From: Laccaria trichodermophora
Lineage: Eukaryota > Basidiomycota > Agaricomycetes > Agaricales > Hydnangiaceae
NCBI GenBank assembly: GCA_018417955.1
Contig: JACTVC010000050.1
Location: 1 to 64,000 of the forward strand
Reading direction: 5' to 3'
DNA: 64,000 bases
This document shows positions 1 to 12,251 of the stretch, in pieces (positions within the stretch are counted from its first letter, which is position 1; every line of letters starts with the position of its first letter). A program made the translations under genes and the position numbers. The notes under the pieces were generated by a model. The model did not search any database. It saw only the letters and a list, made by a program, of their open reading frames with translations, and was not told the origin of the DNA.

Positions 1-108
1 CTAACCCTAACCTAACCCTAACCTAACTAACCTAACCTAACCCTAACCTAACCCTAACCTAACCTAACCCTAACCTAACCCTAACCTAACCCTAACCCTA
101 ACCCTAAC
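1..108. repeat. Telomere
   Basis: Uninterrupted C-strand telomeric repeat made of CCCTAA and CCTAA units, i.e. TTAGGG and TTAGG on the other strand. The 5 and 6 nt units alternate irregularly near the end and become regular CCCTAA towards position 108. The window therefore starts at a physical chromosome end, with the centromere to the right. TTAGGG telomeres are standard in filamentous fungi. Confidence 0.97.
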
Positions 109-756
109 TTATCTTATGGGCGCTGCGCGCCCATACGTATCTCCGTGTCGGAATGACGCATGATGCTTATCAGAACAATAGAAAATCTATTAATAGAATC
201 CTTATTGTTTGATAACGTCAAACGAATGCATAACAAAGAACCCGAAGAGCTTATAAAAGCGAAACAGGGTTGTGTTGCTACCCAGCAGCACCTGTTGTTC
301 TTTGCTTCGCCTAACAGCCCTTCACACCTACGTCTTTATCGCCCTCGCCTTCGGCTCGGGCTCCACTCCCTAACCCTAACCCTAACGAGCCAAGGCTGAC
401 CAGCGTTATCGCCTAGATTCGCACACCCGTTCTGGAAGGCATACCACTGGACACCTTGCGCGGAATTAAAGGGTCCCGGTTCTACACGGTAGCAGCTGTT
501 TGAATTTTGTCACAGTTTGAAAGACGAAGACGATCATAGGGCAAGCGCCGAAATTGCAAACTAGGAGACTAACAGCGTATTCAGTCGAATTGAATGCCCG
601 CGAATAATGATGGGAAGAGGCGGCGACATACACACCTGTCTTATAGCTGCCATAGTCTCTGCTACCGTCTGCTGAAAGCCAACATGCAAGGTTACGATTG
701 CTGATCGCGGGACACTTCGAAAAAGGCTGTAATTCTGGCTTGATCTCTAAGTTAAA
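109..756. other. Subtelomeric sequence without a gene
   Basis: No convincing coding exon is visible. The short open frames here have no recognisable domain and several run into the MITE to the right. The stretch contains an interstitial telomere motif at 368-386. Confidence 0.6.
368..386. repeat. Interstitial telomeric repeat
   Basis: Three perfect CCCTAA units in a row lie about 260 bp inside the end of the true telomere. This could be a healed break, an old telomere end or a recombination footprint. Confidence 0.8.
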
Positions 757-764
757 TGCGTGGC

Positions 765-1547
765 AAGGGGGTAGCGGAACGTGGATCCCGAACACTGGCT
801 GGGAGGGGGGGGGGTCCGGCTGATGGCCGAAAAAAAAATAGTGACCTGATATATTTTTGGCGCAAATTTGGGAGCGCAGCATCTCATCCATCCTGCACGC
901 CGACAGACGCTCTTCCCCAATCTCTAACTATCCTTCCACACAATCCAGGTATGAGGTCTCCTTATGCCAGGCAAGAGCCAGCCAGTTACTTACGACGTCT
1001 GAGATGATGAAGGGAGTGTAGGCCATCGGAGCGCCCATGAAGGCCAGTTGGCAGTGACGGGTTGTACGCGTAGAGGATGAGGCGGTGGAGCAAGGAAACT
1101 TTTTTTTTTCCAGACATTTTACTCACCATAAAGGCCATGTTCAGGCCAAATTCGAACAAACTTCTCAGAAAAGAATCTGAAAGATCAATGCTCTTGTTGA
1201 CGAGAGCGGAGACAAAGCCGCTTTGTCACACACTATGGCTGATCTTCGTCTGAATGAGTTTTTCTACGTCACAATTTTGCTTGTCATTGTAAATTAATTT
1301 CTCACATGAGTATGTTCCTCCGTGCAGAGCTTCTTCAAGGTTCATGAGTTAATAGGTAGGCAGGCTGAGGCTGTAGGTACAGGATTTTGCAGAAGCGGAC
1401 CATAGGACAAAAAAATACATTCAATAAAACATTGGAACTCGGAAAACATTCCTTATATAGTAGGAGGTGGAGGGGGGGAGGTCAGCCAAATCCACGAAAA
1501 ACAAATAGGGAGTGTTGGTACATTTTCCACGTTCCGCCACCCCCTTG
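765..1547 (+). mobile_element. hAT-type MITE, copy 1
   Basis: A 783-bp element bounded by terminal inverted repeats starting CAAGGGGGTRGCGGAACGTG (one mismatch between the ends). It is flanked by a perfect 8-bp target duplication ATGCGTGG at 757-764 and 1548-1555. Nearly identical copies lie at 6971-7754 (inverted) and 51394-52177 (same orientation). Eight-base duplications and short TIRs beginning CA are hallmarks of the hAT superfamily. No transposase is encoded, so the element is non-autonomous. Open frames inside it are repeated identically in all three copies and have no recognisable product. Confidence 0.93.
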
Positions 1548-1837
1548 ATGCGTGGTCCCGGAAAGGATGGAAAGAGATGGCTTTCGTGAGAGAGATTTTA
1601 CTGGTACATAACTCAAACGCGCGTACCACATTGAATCCATCTGGAATCCCATTTAAAATCTCAGCATTCTTAGAGCGTGAATACTACTTAATACTTACAG
1701 TCGCTGAAAATCCAGAACCAGATCAGATTATCACGTGATGGCATTGATGAGGAAAGTCGGTGCGACTTTCACAAATCAATCGGCTTGCTCACGCCGCCTC
1801 TCAGTGCTCTCACACAACCTGCGACGTCTTACAGGAC

Positions 1838-2280
1838 TCCATCGAGCTTTTATCTGGACCATAGCATGCAAAAATGGCAAGAACAGGTTTGAACTCAAAG
1901 AGTGAATTGATCATTGAGCAGGCAAGGATCAGATTTAATAGAGGTCTGGACGAGTGAGTTCGAATCGTTGCAGAGAAGCATTTTGTTTATGATCCATTTC
2001 GATTTGCCCGATGCCTGGTAGCTTGTAGATTGGGCCTGTTGAACCGTGACCGATTGATCTGCGAGTATTTTTTGGCGACATCTCGTAACATGCAAATGTT
2101 CCCATTCGTTGTTGTTCAATAGCAGTGCCATTTTTGCCCCTCTTGACATTCTCGCTATGTCGACTCAATGAAACCAAAGCCGCCCCTCTCCTCCATCCAA
2201 CCTTGACCTAGTTTCCTCTTGTGACGTTGCCGAAGCTTATCAGCGCTAACGTTGAGTCAATCTTATAAGTACGTCGGTGT
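1838..2280 (+). repeat. Dispersed subtelomeric repeat, copy 1
   Basis: Diverged copy of the sequence at 37258-37840. The best-matching block is 1905-2200, which shares the run TTGAGCAGGCAAGGATCAGA. Compared with copy 2 it lacks about 70 bp near its left end. No terminal repeats or coding function recognised; it may descend from a lost gene or a transposon fragment. Confidence 0.7.
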
Positions 2281-4769
2281 TTATCTTCCGAATTCACCAT
2301 TGGTTCGTGATACGCTTTTGTGTTTCTGTGATAAAGGAAGCCTTGAGAATTTACCCTTCGTATCGTAGAATTATTACACACTCACTTGCGTAGGAAGTAG
2401 ATTCATTCGGGTGTAGATGGGCGCCGGATGTGTCCTCCATCTCATCTCCCGATTCCGTATTGAAAAACGGCGTTCTGAAAATTCAACTGTCAGAAAATTA
2501 TTCATCAAGGGTTTGATGCAGGTACGTACTTTGATTTGGAAGGACTTGGCTGGTATTTTCTTGAAGCGTTATGCGCCTTTCGCAAAAGGGAGCCATTCCC
2601 GCATAATGAAGATATCTGTTTGTACGTTAGTCGGTAATTCTTTCACAGATGGATTGAACGTACCTTGAGTGATACCTAATGAAAAAGTACACCAAACGAT
2701 GCCGGAGTGAGTCAAGAAACCAGAGAAATGGATGGATACGAAACTTACGCGAGGATCATTTCCTTCGTCCCCGGTTCCTTGGATCCGAACCCTCCACCAA
2801 ACGAGACTCGGACCCTGCTTCCGTAAAATTTCTAAGTCACGTCACAACTCGACTACATAGTCACCACCAAGTAAGAAAACCTATAAAGACAGGGTGGTAA
2901 GTCCAACATCTTTCATCAGCACCCACATACATTCCCTCTCCTCCTCCCGCACTTCTTCTTTTGTTGTCGATGTCCGCTCCCCTCTCCTCGTCGACCTCCA
3001 ATCATCTTCATCTTTCGTTGGTAAGCCATCCGCTGGTCGTCCGTCGTCGTTGATGTTGACGTCACGTAATGATTTTGTAGGACCTTCCTTCAACGAGACG
3101 TCACGGAACGCTAGATAGTAACCAGGTACGTCAACGTCAGTCTCTTCATGGGCAACGTCGTCTTGCCTTTTCTTGTATTCCATTTCTGCAGACTCGTTGT
3201 GAAGCTGCTGATGACAGCGGTAAGTTTTCGTCAACGCGAGTGCTGCACCTGGTCCGTACTTACTGCTCGTGCTCCTCAGGTCCCCATCACCCCGTTTCTA
3301 CGCGACGTGCACCATCTGATGGTTTGGATGGGCAGAATAGGCGGTGCGAAGTGTGGAGGCCGTGGATACGTTGATTCTGCAAAAAGTACGTCAATTTCGT
3401 CAACGTCTCCTTGAGTACACAAGGTTACTCACCTGGAAGACTGCATTCCAGCTCGTTCATCGCGTTTCCCGTGTAACGACAGCGCTGGGCTGTTGATGAA
3501 ACTCTGAAAAGGTTCGTCAATGTCTTTCTACGTTTGAACTAATCACTTACCTGTGTCTTGTAGCGTCAACGTGGTTCACATGGGCATGACGACCTACAAA
3601 ACGTAAGTCAGCGTACACAAACCCCTAGAAATCAACTTACCTGAACGTTGTGGCTGAAGCTGGCTGTGGCTGTGGGAAACGGTGAGCAGACAGTAACGTT
3701 GTAAATGTAACGTGTGACGATAGTGACCTACCTCTTACCACCAGCCGCCCACGTCGTTCGTCGCCCATTCCACTGGGCTTTCCGTACACGAAGCCCTCAG
3801 CGTCGGCGACTCCAACACGTATTCCGATGGGCTCGACGGATGCTTTGAAGACAGGATGGTAAACACTTGTCAGGTTTCATGAACACTTGCCGTGATCGCG
3901 TACCATCACCAGGACGTCGACAACACTACACGATTCGAACAACTCGGTCGTCGACGGAATGCGGGCGATGGACGAGCAGACAACGTAGAGAAAGGGAGGG
4001 GAAATAATGGTAGGTGCCTCCTAACGTCGTGTACATTTCTCTCAAACTCACCTCTCCCCCTCCCTCCTCGTTCTCAGGCCAACAACCATTCCACCACCGT
4101 TAAACCTTCACCTCCGCGGAATTCCACATTCCCCAACTCGACTTCGCCAAACGCACACACCTAACAAACGCCATTGCACGCAGGAGGCAAGGTGTCCGTG
4201 TCCCACCCCAAATCCAACGTTCTTGACTCTCCCGACGTCGTTTAGAAGGCCGCCCTTTTGCGTGGGGAGCTCGAACCTGGCCTAGACGACCAACGCCACG
4301 CCCTCTGGAATCGTGTTCACCATTGAACATGATGGGAAACTCGGAGGCGCGTCGCGTTACTGTGATTGAAGGGATGGATTTGGGGAAAAAAAGGTCCACC
4401 CGGGGTATTTGAAGGCGAGGGTCACGTTGAGTGGGGTCGGGAGTGTTTTTGAGCCCATTCGGAGGGTGTCTGAAGGGGGTGAAGAGTGGAAGCCGAAGTT
4501 TGTACCACCAACCAAGGAAAAGCAATGTGAATTTCAAGTGACGACTTAGTATGTGTAAAGTTTTCACGATGTTGCGTTTACTACTAGGTATCTTAAGCTC
4601 AAAGTAGACGTGGATGGTCTTGGTGCAAAACTACCCCGAGTCTCCTTTGAGTCTTCTTCAAGCTGAAACGACATGACTTGCGGCAAGTCCCGTTGCTCTG
4701 CTTATAAGGTGACAAGCATGAGAACGGCCTCGTTCCCTTCTCTTCCCTTGTTATCCCCTCTCATTCTCT
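2281..4769. other. Unassigned region, possible unrecognised multi-exon gene
   Basis: No domain is recognisable on either strand. On the + strand there is a series of plausible short introns with GTAAGT/GTACGT donors, a TYAC branch-like motif and AG acceptors, for example about 3020-3080, 3221-3280, 3387-3440 and 3512-3563, but the exons between them are short and not all stay open. CGTCAA/ACGTCA motifs are frequent. It could be a lineage-specific gene, a pseudogene or repeated sequence. Confidence 0.35.
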
Positions 4770-5770
4770 ATGACCTTCGACTGCAGGGACTGTCCGCGCG
4801 CTTTCACCGTTATTACAGCCCTCTCGTCGCATTGTCGTGCGAAAACCCATGATTTTCATGGATGCATCGTGTGTTCGTTTCCAGTGCAGCGCTAGCACAG
4901 GTAATCCACCATTGACTCCCATAGTAGGCTGACGCCGCTCACTACCCTTTGTAGCATCTCGATGCGTCTCCTGCGCGACGACGGCAGTGATGCATCTGAC
5001 GATGAGGAGCCTTACTGCAGGGGGTGCGATCGCTGGTTTATCGACCTCGATAGCCTATACCAGCACCTGTCTGCGAGCCTAAAGCATAACTGGTGATTTA
5101 CTTGTTCTAGGGATTTCAATTCGGAGACCGCGCTAGAGCAAGTTCGTCCTGCCCTCCTTCGCACTGTATGAACAGCGCTCAATATTTTGTTTAGCATTAT
5201 TCATTGAAGCTGGCCCATGCCGATCGATCCTTCAAAATGCCCCTTCTGTTCTAACAGGTTCAAGGCACCTTCCGCTATTGCCCATCACATCGAGTCCGGT
5301 TGCCATAAGATCACTCGCCACCAAGTCACAGCAGCAGTGAAGAAGCTCAAGATCGTTCCCGACATCTGCATCACCAGGCTTCTCCCTTCTTCAGGCCCGC
5401 CTACGATTTCGACTTATATTGCGACGGAACAATCGTTCAATGGAACATCGTACGAATGCTTCTTATGCCACAAGGGCTTTCGACTCCTTACCAGCCTTAA
5501 CGCGCACCTGGCTTCGCCGGCCCACGACGCCGACGAATTCAGGTGCGTAAAGTGCAACAAGGACTTTACTGTAATTTCAGCAGTTGTCCAACATATTGAG
5601 AGCGAGGTTTGTGGTCTAGCTAAGATGCAGGAGGTTCAGGGTAATTTCAACGATTTGACGGCGAACTTCTCTCGTCTACTTTGTGCAGGAACCCGTCGAT
5701 GTTCTGGTACGTTTATTTTTGTGCAGCTCGCCGTTGCCTTATTCTCTCATCTAGGGGACTGAAACATAGA
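4770..5770 (+). pseudogene. C2H2 zinc-finger protein, 5' part decayed
   Basis: The 3' part, from an ATG at 5217, is an open frame of about 180 residues with three C2H2-like units: CPFC at the start followed by a spaced HH pair, CFLC in the middle, and CVKC followed by QHIES near the end. Upstream, from an ATG at 4770, the same family signature continues (CRDC with an SHC partner, then CRGC with QHL after an intron at about 4901-4954), but the frame carries an in-frame TAG just before the first intron, a TGA after HNW where a cysteine would be expected, and a frame break near 5170. A probable final intron runs 5707-5754. Large families of such proteins occur in agaricomycetes, presumably nucleic-acid binding. 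I read this as a decaying copy; an expressed C-terminal 181-residue protein from 5217 is the alternative. Confidence 0.6.
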
Positions 5771-6970
5771 TCAACGCTAGTCGTAGCATTGTTCCATTTT
5801 ACAGCCTTCAAACCCTGGATTCTTTCTTTTTTTCGTATCATTCTTGTCTGCTCCGCGTCAAATTGTTTCACCCTGCAGTCATCGTCAGTTCTTGTAAGGC
5901 TACCTAGAGTTGATAGCGGATATATAACTCAAAGTATTTTGCTTCCCTACATCTGCTACTGCAATTGTTGATTCCCCACCAATCATATCGTTGGCCTCGA
6001 TATCTTGATCGCAACAACAGAATTCTAGCGTATCGCCTGGTCATAGGGCGGGGTTTCAGACCGTAAATTTATCTTAAGAGTATCCTATCTTGGATGTGAG
6101 AGTAAAAATCCAGATACACATCGGTCGAAGACGATACGATACTAGACCATAACAATGAATTAGCGGAATTCGGAGCGACCTCGAGCCGCGATGTGTCGTC
6201 TACACTAATGCCCCTAAAGAACCAACGCCCTTCTTGCTCGCAATAATTATTCGGTTTTTATAGCATCACAACTTGCTTAACTTCCACTGAATATGCGTCT
6301 CTGAAAGACCGTGAGAATGAAAGAATTTACGCCTTTAATTTTTTCAACACGTCTACCATTGGATTTACTTTTTCTGTAACCTGTACTTCTCACAACGTAC
6401 TGTAATCCATCGATCCAGGCCTCAAATCTACGCAAACGGATGGTTGAACGTTGAACGTTGAACACTCAGGTACCTTGATTACGACTTGGATTACGATCAA
6501 CTTTCAAGCATACCCCAAGCATACCCCACATGCGAATGATTCCCCACATCGGAAGAAAGTCCCGGTAATTCAAATTCGAAAAATTTGTCCCGTTGTGGGC
6601 CATCCTGGCCATCAACGTTCAACTAATCATTTAATAATGTGTTACATACTACGCACCACGCTTTGAAGTTTGAGCATTTCAGCCAACACCTAAGACGCTG
6701 GCTGAAGGGTAGATTTCAGAAATGCGTATACACTACTTTGAATAACTTCAGGGATTGTTATACGTCATCCGTGAGGGAGAAATTGGCCGACCAGTAGGTA
6801 GTATTATTTGAGTATTATTATTGATTCCTCACGCCACATCGGAAGCGCGGTCCGACTGAAGAGGGTTAGTCACAACGTTAATATATTGGAGGGACATGCA
6901 GGGAAGAAAGAATCGCACCCCTATGTGTAAGGAAGAGTGAGTATGTTCGTGAAATTTGGACGGTCAAGGG
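5771..6970. other. Intergenic region without a recognised feature
   Basis: AT-rich sequence with only short open frames. A small direct repeat of GTTGAACGTT occurs near 6443-6463. Nothing else supported. Confidence 0.5.
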
Positions 6971-7754
6971 CAAGGGGGTGGCGGAACGTGGAAAATGTAC
7001 CAACACTCCCTATTTGTTTTTCGTGGATTTGGCTGACCTCCCCCCCTCCACCTCCTACTATATAAGGAATGTTTTCCGAGTTCCAATGTTTTATTGAATG
7101 TATTTTTTTGTCCTATGGTCCGCTTCTGCAAAATCCTGTACCTACAGCCTCAGCCTGCCTACCTATTAACTCATGAACCTTGAAGAAGCTCTGCACGGAG
7201 GAACATACTCATGTGAGAAATTAATTTACAATGACAAGCAAAATTGTGACGTAGAAAAACTCATTCAGACGAAGATCAGCCATAGTGTGTGACAAAGCGG
7301 CTTTGTCTCCGCTCTCGTCAACAAGAGCATTGATCTTTCAGATTCTTTTCTGAGAAGTTTGTTCGAATTTGGCCTGAACATGGCCTTTATGGTGAGTAAA
7401 ATGTCTGGAAAAAAAAAAGTTTCCTTGCTCCACCGCCTCATCCTCTACGCGTACAACCCGTCACTGCCAACTGGCCTTCATGGGCGCTCCGATGGCCTAC
7501 ACTCCCTTCATCATCTCAGACGTCGTAAGTAACTGGCTGGCTCTTGCCTGGCATAAGGAGACCTCATACCTGGATTGTGTGGAAGGATAGTTAGAGATTG
7601 GGGAAGAGCGTCTGTCGGCGTGCAGGATGGATGAGATGCTGCGCTCCCAAATTTGCGCCAAAAATATATCAGGTCACTATTTTTTTTTCGGCCATCAGCC
7701 GGACCCCCCCCCCTCCCAGCCAGTGTTCGGGATCCACGTTCCGCTACCCCCTTG
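6971..7754 (-). mobile_element. hAT-type MITE, copy 2 (inverted)
   Basis: 784-bp copy in reverse orientation relative to copies 1 and 3, with intact terminal inverted repeats. It is flanked by a perfect 8-bp target duplication GTCAAGGG at 6963-6970 and 7755-7762. Internal sequence is almost identical to the other copies, including the poly-G and poly-A tracts, so transposition was probably recent. Confidence 0.93.
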
Positions 7755-8183
7755 GTCAAGGGTGTGCAAACGAACTGAAAATTACAAACAAGAAGCTCGA
7801 TTTTTAAAAAAAAAGAAAAGTGCTTGCTTACGTAAGCAAAAGCGTCGAGCACTTCGGAGTCTAAATTTATCCATTCTTACCACCATGCTCTGGAACGTCT
7901 CGCTTGCTCTCTTATGCGCCATACACTTACTATACGTCCGGCTATAACGTTTGAAAAGTTGATGCCACAGTCCACTTTGAAACTACATTGACAACGATTC
8001 AATCATGTAAGAGCTTGCGAAATTGCCCTGGTTGAAATTGGTTGACTAATGTGTTTGCTCAGGAGGTGAATCTCACTCCATGCCTTGCGATCTGTCCAGA
8101 GTGGCACGAGGAAAATCCGAGATCAAAACTAACACTATAAAATCTCCCCACTCGTAGGTTTCGGACCCCAGGCTTCGAAAAAG

Positions 8184-10539
8184 ATGCTTCTCTCCAACAT
8201 CTATGTGTTGGCGCTCTACTCTCTGTCAACGTTCGCTGCGCCCACCATGAACGATGGTGTTCCCCGCGTCAAGTTGGGGAAGACGACGCTTTTTGGGAGG
8301 GCTATCACAGCGTCGAAGGTCGAGTTCTTTGGGGGTACCGTCGTTCACATTGGTCGCTTGACGATTTGCTGATCTATAAACTTGCGTTTCTTGTAGCTGT
8401 TCCTTATGCTGAATCTCCCCTTGGTCCGCTTCGCCTCAGGCCTCCTGTGCTAAAATACACCTGAACGTTGCTACGTTCATCGCGACAAATTTTGGCAAGG
8501 GTTGCTTGCAATATGTAAGTCAATGCTGCCTTGCGATCAATTATGCTGATATTATGTGTCGTTAGCCAAAGCATCTTGCTGCTGATGAAGTTGACGAGGA
8601 TTGCATGACTATCAATGTTTATCCTTCGGCTGGGATTAGCTCTGACACCAAATTACCTGTGGTAAGTTTCATTTTTTTTCGATGTCGATGTTTTCAGTGA
8701 CGTCTTTTGTTCAGTTGTCCTGGACGTACGTTTTTCAGAACATATTTTTTCTTCCCATCTTAAATTAACGATATCTTAGCCATGGTGGTGGGATGATTCA
8801 AGGTGCTGGAAACATGTTCAACGGAAGTGCAATCATCACTCAGAGTATAACTCGGGTTCGTTCCTCTCACTTTTCCCTTAATGCAAGTATTCATTTCAAG
8901 TTACGGTACCCCAATCATCTACGTCAACTTTAACTATCATCTCGGCCCTCTTGGGTTCCCACAAGGTCAAGAACGTGAGTGATCCTCCTTGCGCGAACCG
9001 TATGACTCATCCATTTTATCGTCTAGCCATCAATAACAAAGCACTCAACCTTGGACTCAAAGATCAAGTAACCGCCCTCGAGTGGGTCCAGCAGAACATC
9101 GGGATTTTTGGCGGTGACAAGAAAAAGGTCAGTGGCTACCACCAAGGCTAATAATTACGCCACTAATCTCCATTCCAGGTAACTGTCTTTGGAGAGAGTG
9201 CCAGGTCTATCATGACATCCGCCCTCTTCCTTAACTCCGACCTCGAGAAGTACACGAGGGCCGCAGTAAGCCCCTGTCATCTTTCACCAGCGACCCCTAC
9301 CAACGCACCCTCAGATCTTCCAATCTGGACACTTGACATTCAAAGGAAACTTTCCCGCAACGCATCAACAATCCGATTGGGACGGCTTCGTTGCCCTCGT
9401 CCTAGGCTGCGCCGACCTTGTCGCCACGAATAACACCTGGGATTGTATTCGTGAGGCCCTTGTCGCTGAGATCTTTGCTTCCCTCGTCAACGTGGAGACA
9501 AACACGGCCGCACCCTTCATGCCAGTGCTTGATGGGCCGGACAGGTTTATCCCAGATTATCCGTCCAAGTTGTATGCTAAAGGGCATTTCGCGAAACTTC
9601 CATTCATCACAGGGACTAATCAGGTGCGTTCTTTTATTTTTCTTGCCTCTGGAGAATATGAACTGAAGTGAAGGGATGTAGGGACACTCTTCGTAGCCCG
9701 GACGATCAACTCCACGGACCAAATTCACACGAGCCTCATCGCCGGCGCCTTCCCCTTTAACGACCCCGCATTGCTAAATGCCTCAGTGGATAAGATCTTG
9801 CAGCTGTACCCCGATGTTCCAGCGCTTGGTGCACCCTTTGGGACTGGCAATGAGACATTCGGGTATTCGAGCCAGTACAAACGGATGGCTGCCATCTGTG
9901 CGTTCCCTTCCTTTCTTGGTTTCACCCTGAACTGACTGTTGTTGTGGCATAGCTATTGATGCGATGATGTTGGCGCCACGCAGATTCTGGCAGAAAGCTG
10001 CTGCCGACTTCGGAGTCAAGAGTTACGGGTATTTGTTCACTATGCCTATGCCTGCGGACCCCCCTGCTCTTGGCAGTGCGTTCATTTCTTCCTTTGAGTC
10101 AAGCTGCGATATTAACCCACTTGACATTCAGCAACGCATGCTGTTGATCTCACATTCGTCTATGGTGGGCTCTACTACAAGCCCCTCGAGAAAACGACCT
10201 CCGCACATACGGCTAGCAGCTACTTCATTGATTGCTGGGTATCGTTCACGAATGGCTTAGATCCTAATGACGGGAAGGGTGTACAACGTGAGTTTTCCTC
10301 CACATTGAGTGTCAGTTGAAGGGATTTCTTGGATACCCCAGGCCCCAAATGGGAGCAGTACACGTCTAAGAATCAGGTATGTCTTCCTCTTGATTTCACG
10401 AAAAGGATGTTGACACCGGTGATGCCTTTTGTAGGTTCTCCTACAGATTAACCAACAGAACACGACGATTATTCCTGATACCTTCCGCAAGACACAGACT
10501 GACTTCATGAATTTGGATCTGGCAATTTGGTTTCATTGA
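8184..10539 (+). pseudogene. Type-B carboxylesterase/lipase (COesterase), frameshifted
   Basis: Starts with a signal-peptide-like N-terminus (MLLSNIYVLALYSLSTFAAP) and follows the carboxylesterase/cholinesterase-like fold through about a dozen exons: FFGG then PYAESPLGPLR, an oxyanion-loop region (HGGGMIQGAG), the nucleophile elbow, and a C-terminal THAVD with the candidate catalytic histidine. It ends at TGA 10539. Lesions: one base is missing near 8460 (the frame stops after LKYT although the next frame reads on as LNVAT), and several bases are missing before the intron at about 9625, removing the DE of the family motif TNxDEG and shifting the frame. The nucleophile motif reads GESAR instead of the usual GESAG. 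Secreted ester hydrolase function is inferred for the ancestor only. Confidence 0.8.
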
Positions 10540-10876
10540 TTTTCAAAAGAGACTAAGTAGTTTTCACTCTGCCGATTTGAAGCCACCTGCCTACTTGAGA
10601 AATAGTGATGATTGACTTTGCATTCGGATTGGATAATATGATCGATGACGATGCGAAAATAATGGTCATGACATTGTTGCGGCTGTACTTTTTCGGCTTC
10701 GTGTAAGATGTCTTGATTTGGGAAGGTATCACAGTAATGTTCTACCCGGTCAGTAGCAACGTTTAAAGCTATATGTTATCAAGTACTGTGATGGTTGAAC
10801 ATCACTACGAAACATCGATACAAGTACCAGACTTTGCTTGGGGACAACATATACACAGATGCCCCAGACACAAAAC

Positions 10877-12251
10877 TTACTCAGAGTTAAGCTTGAGCTT
10901 CTCCTCCCATACGATTTCTGCTAAGATTAATATATAACTGTTGGCCAGGTGATCAGAAACAGACTTTCTCAGCAACGCTTCGATTCTTTGTAGCTCATAG
11001 CCGTCACTGTGCATCATGTGTTCAATGTGAATCCGATGAACCTGCGCTACCCGCAAGGCGTTTACCACGACATCGCAATCGAAGCGGTGACGCCGAAGGA
11101 GTTCTCGCCACCATTCCTCATCCCAGGCATCGTCGTGGTCCACACGAGTGCTAGTAGGGTTGGCAGGGGGCGGAGTTGCGACACTGAGCTTCAGTCGGGA
11201 TGATGAAGCACCGCGGGACGAGGGAGGACCGCGAGATGACGATGGCGGCTGAGCGAGGGTGCGGTTCCATGTAAACGGTATGGAAGGTGGGGTTGGTGGA
11301 ATGGAGACGACGGCCGAAGTAGAGGCGAGGCGGGAGCTCATACCCTTTCCCCCTTTCTTGTTGGTTTCCACGGAGTGTTGCTCTTCCCTCATTTTTCCTT
11401 TCCGTCGCTGTACTTGGGCCGCGACATCATTGCCCACCCCCTCCATGCTGTCCCCAGCGGTAAAGCGCACTCGCTTCTGCGCTCGCTCGCTCCTGGGCTG
11501 GGTTTGAGAAGAACTGAATCCCATCGACTTTAAAAAGTTAGTCAGTGAAGGAAAGGTTGCGATACGAGGCACGTACCTGTGAATTTGACCCGGCTTTAGT
11601 CCCTGGCGCTGTCTGGGATAGGTTTAAAGTTTAGTCTACATGAATGAAGAAGAAATGATAGAAATTTACCTGCGAGTTCGGGGAGCCGTTAGTTTCGCTC
11701 TCGCTCCCGCTCTCGTCTCGACCTCTTTTCGATCGTAGTTGACCTGAATATGTCGGGGGATGAATGACTGACCCCCTCCTGCCCACCGGTCGTTGCGCGA
11801 CGTGAAGCAGGGCCTGAGAAGCAGCAATCTTTGTGCGATCGAGAATTCGGCTGAAGGATTGGATAAACGGTTCGTTTGCGAACCACTGCTGATCGACGGC
11901 GAGGTGATCATTGGTCCTGTCATACTTGTTCTCAACTATACTTAGCAATGTCTCGATGTCCCGATCGAAAATGATTCCGATGGACTCGCGGAACTCCTGG
12001 CGTAAGTGGCTGATTATAAAGCGGATTCTGCTCCGCTCTTCAGCGTTGCACTTTTTGCGCTGCCCATCGGTGCGAAAATCAAGAGGGCTAAGTTGTTTAA
12101 GCCGTGAGTTGCGAATGACAATTTCAAATGGACTACTCACGGCGTTGGGATCCTGTGCTTTGCACAGAATGCCATGGTCTCCGGCGAGCACTGACCGAGA
12201 GAGTTGGATTTCGAGCGCGAGCAGCCGCGCGGAGTCAACGCATGTACCCAT
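10877..12251 (-). CDS. Hypothetical protein, 422 residues
   Basis: Three exons on the minus strand, complement(11670..12251, 11577..11612, 10877..11527), joined by two phase-0 introns of 57 and 49 bp with GTAAAT/GTACGT donors. The reading frame is open throughout. The N-terminal half is mixed alpha-helical in character. The middle is low complexity, rich in Ser, Pro, Arg and Lys (PPSSSRGPPSSRGASSSR). The C-terminal third is probably helical (EEWWRELLRRHRFD onward). No domain recognised. An acidic open frame upstream (DDFDEEDQLDELEDD, about 12290-12385) may be an additional 5' exon, so the start is uncertain. Confidence 0.55.

Noticed and set aside
466..1007. Open frames on both strands containing VAERGSRTLAGRGGG and its reverse reading
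   Set aside because: They lie largely inside the MITE and recur identically in the other two copies; no codon or domain evidence.
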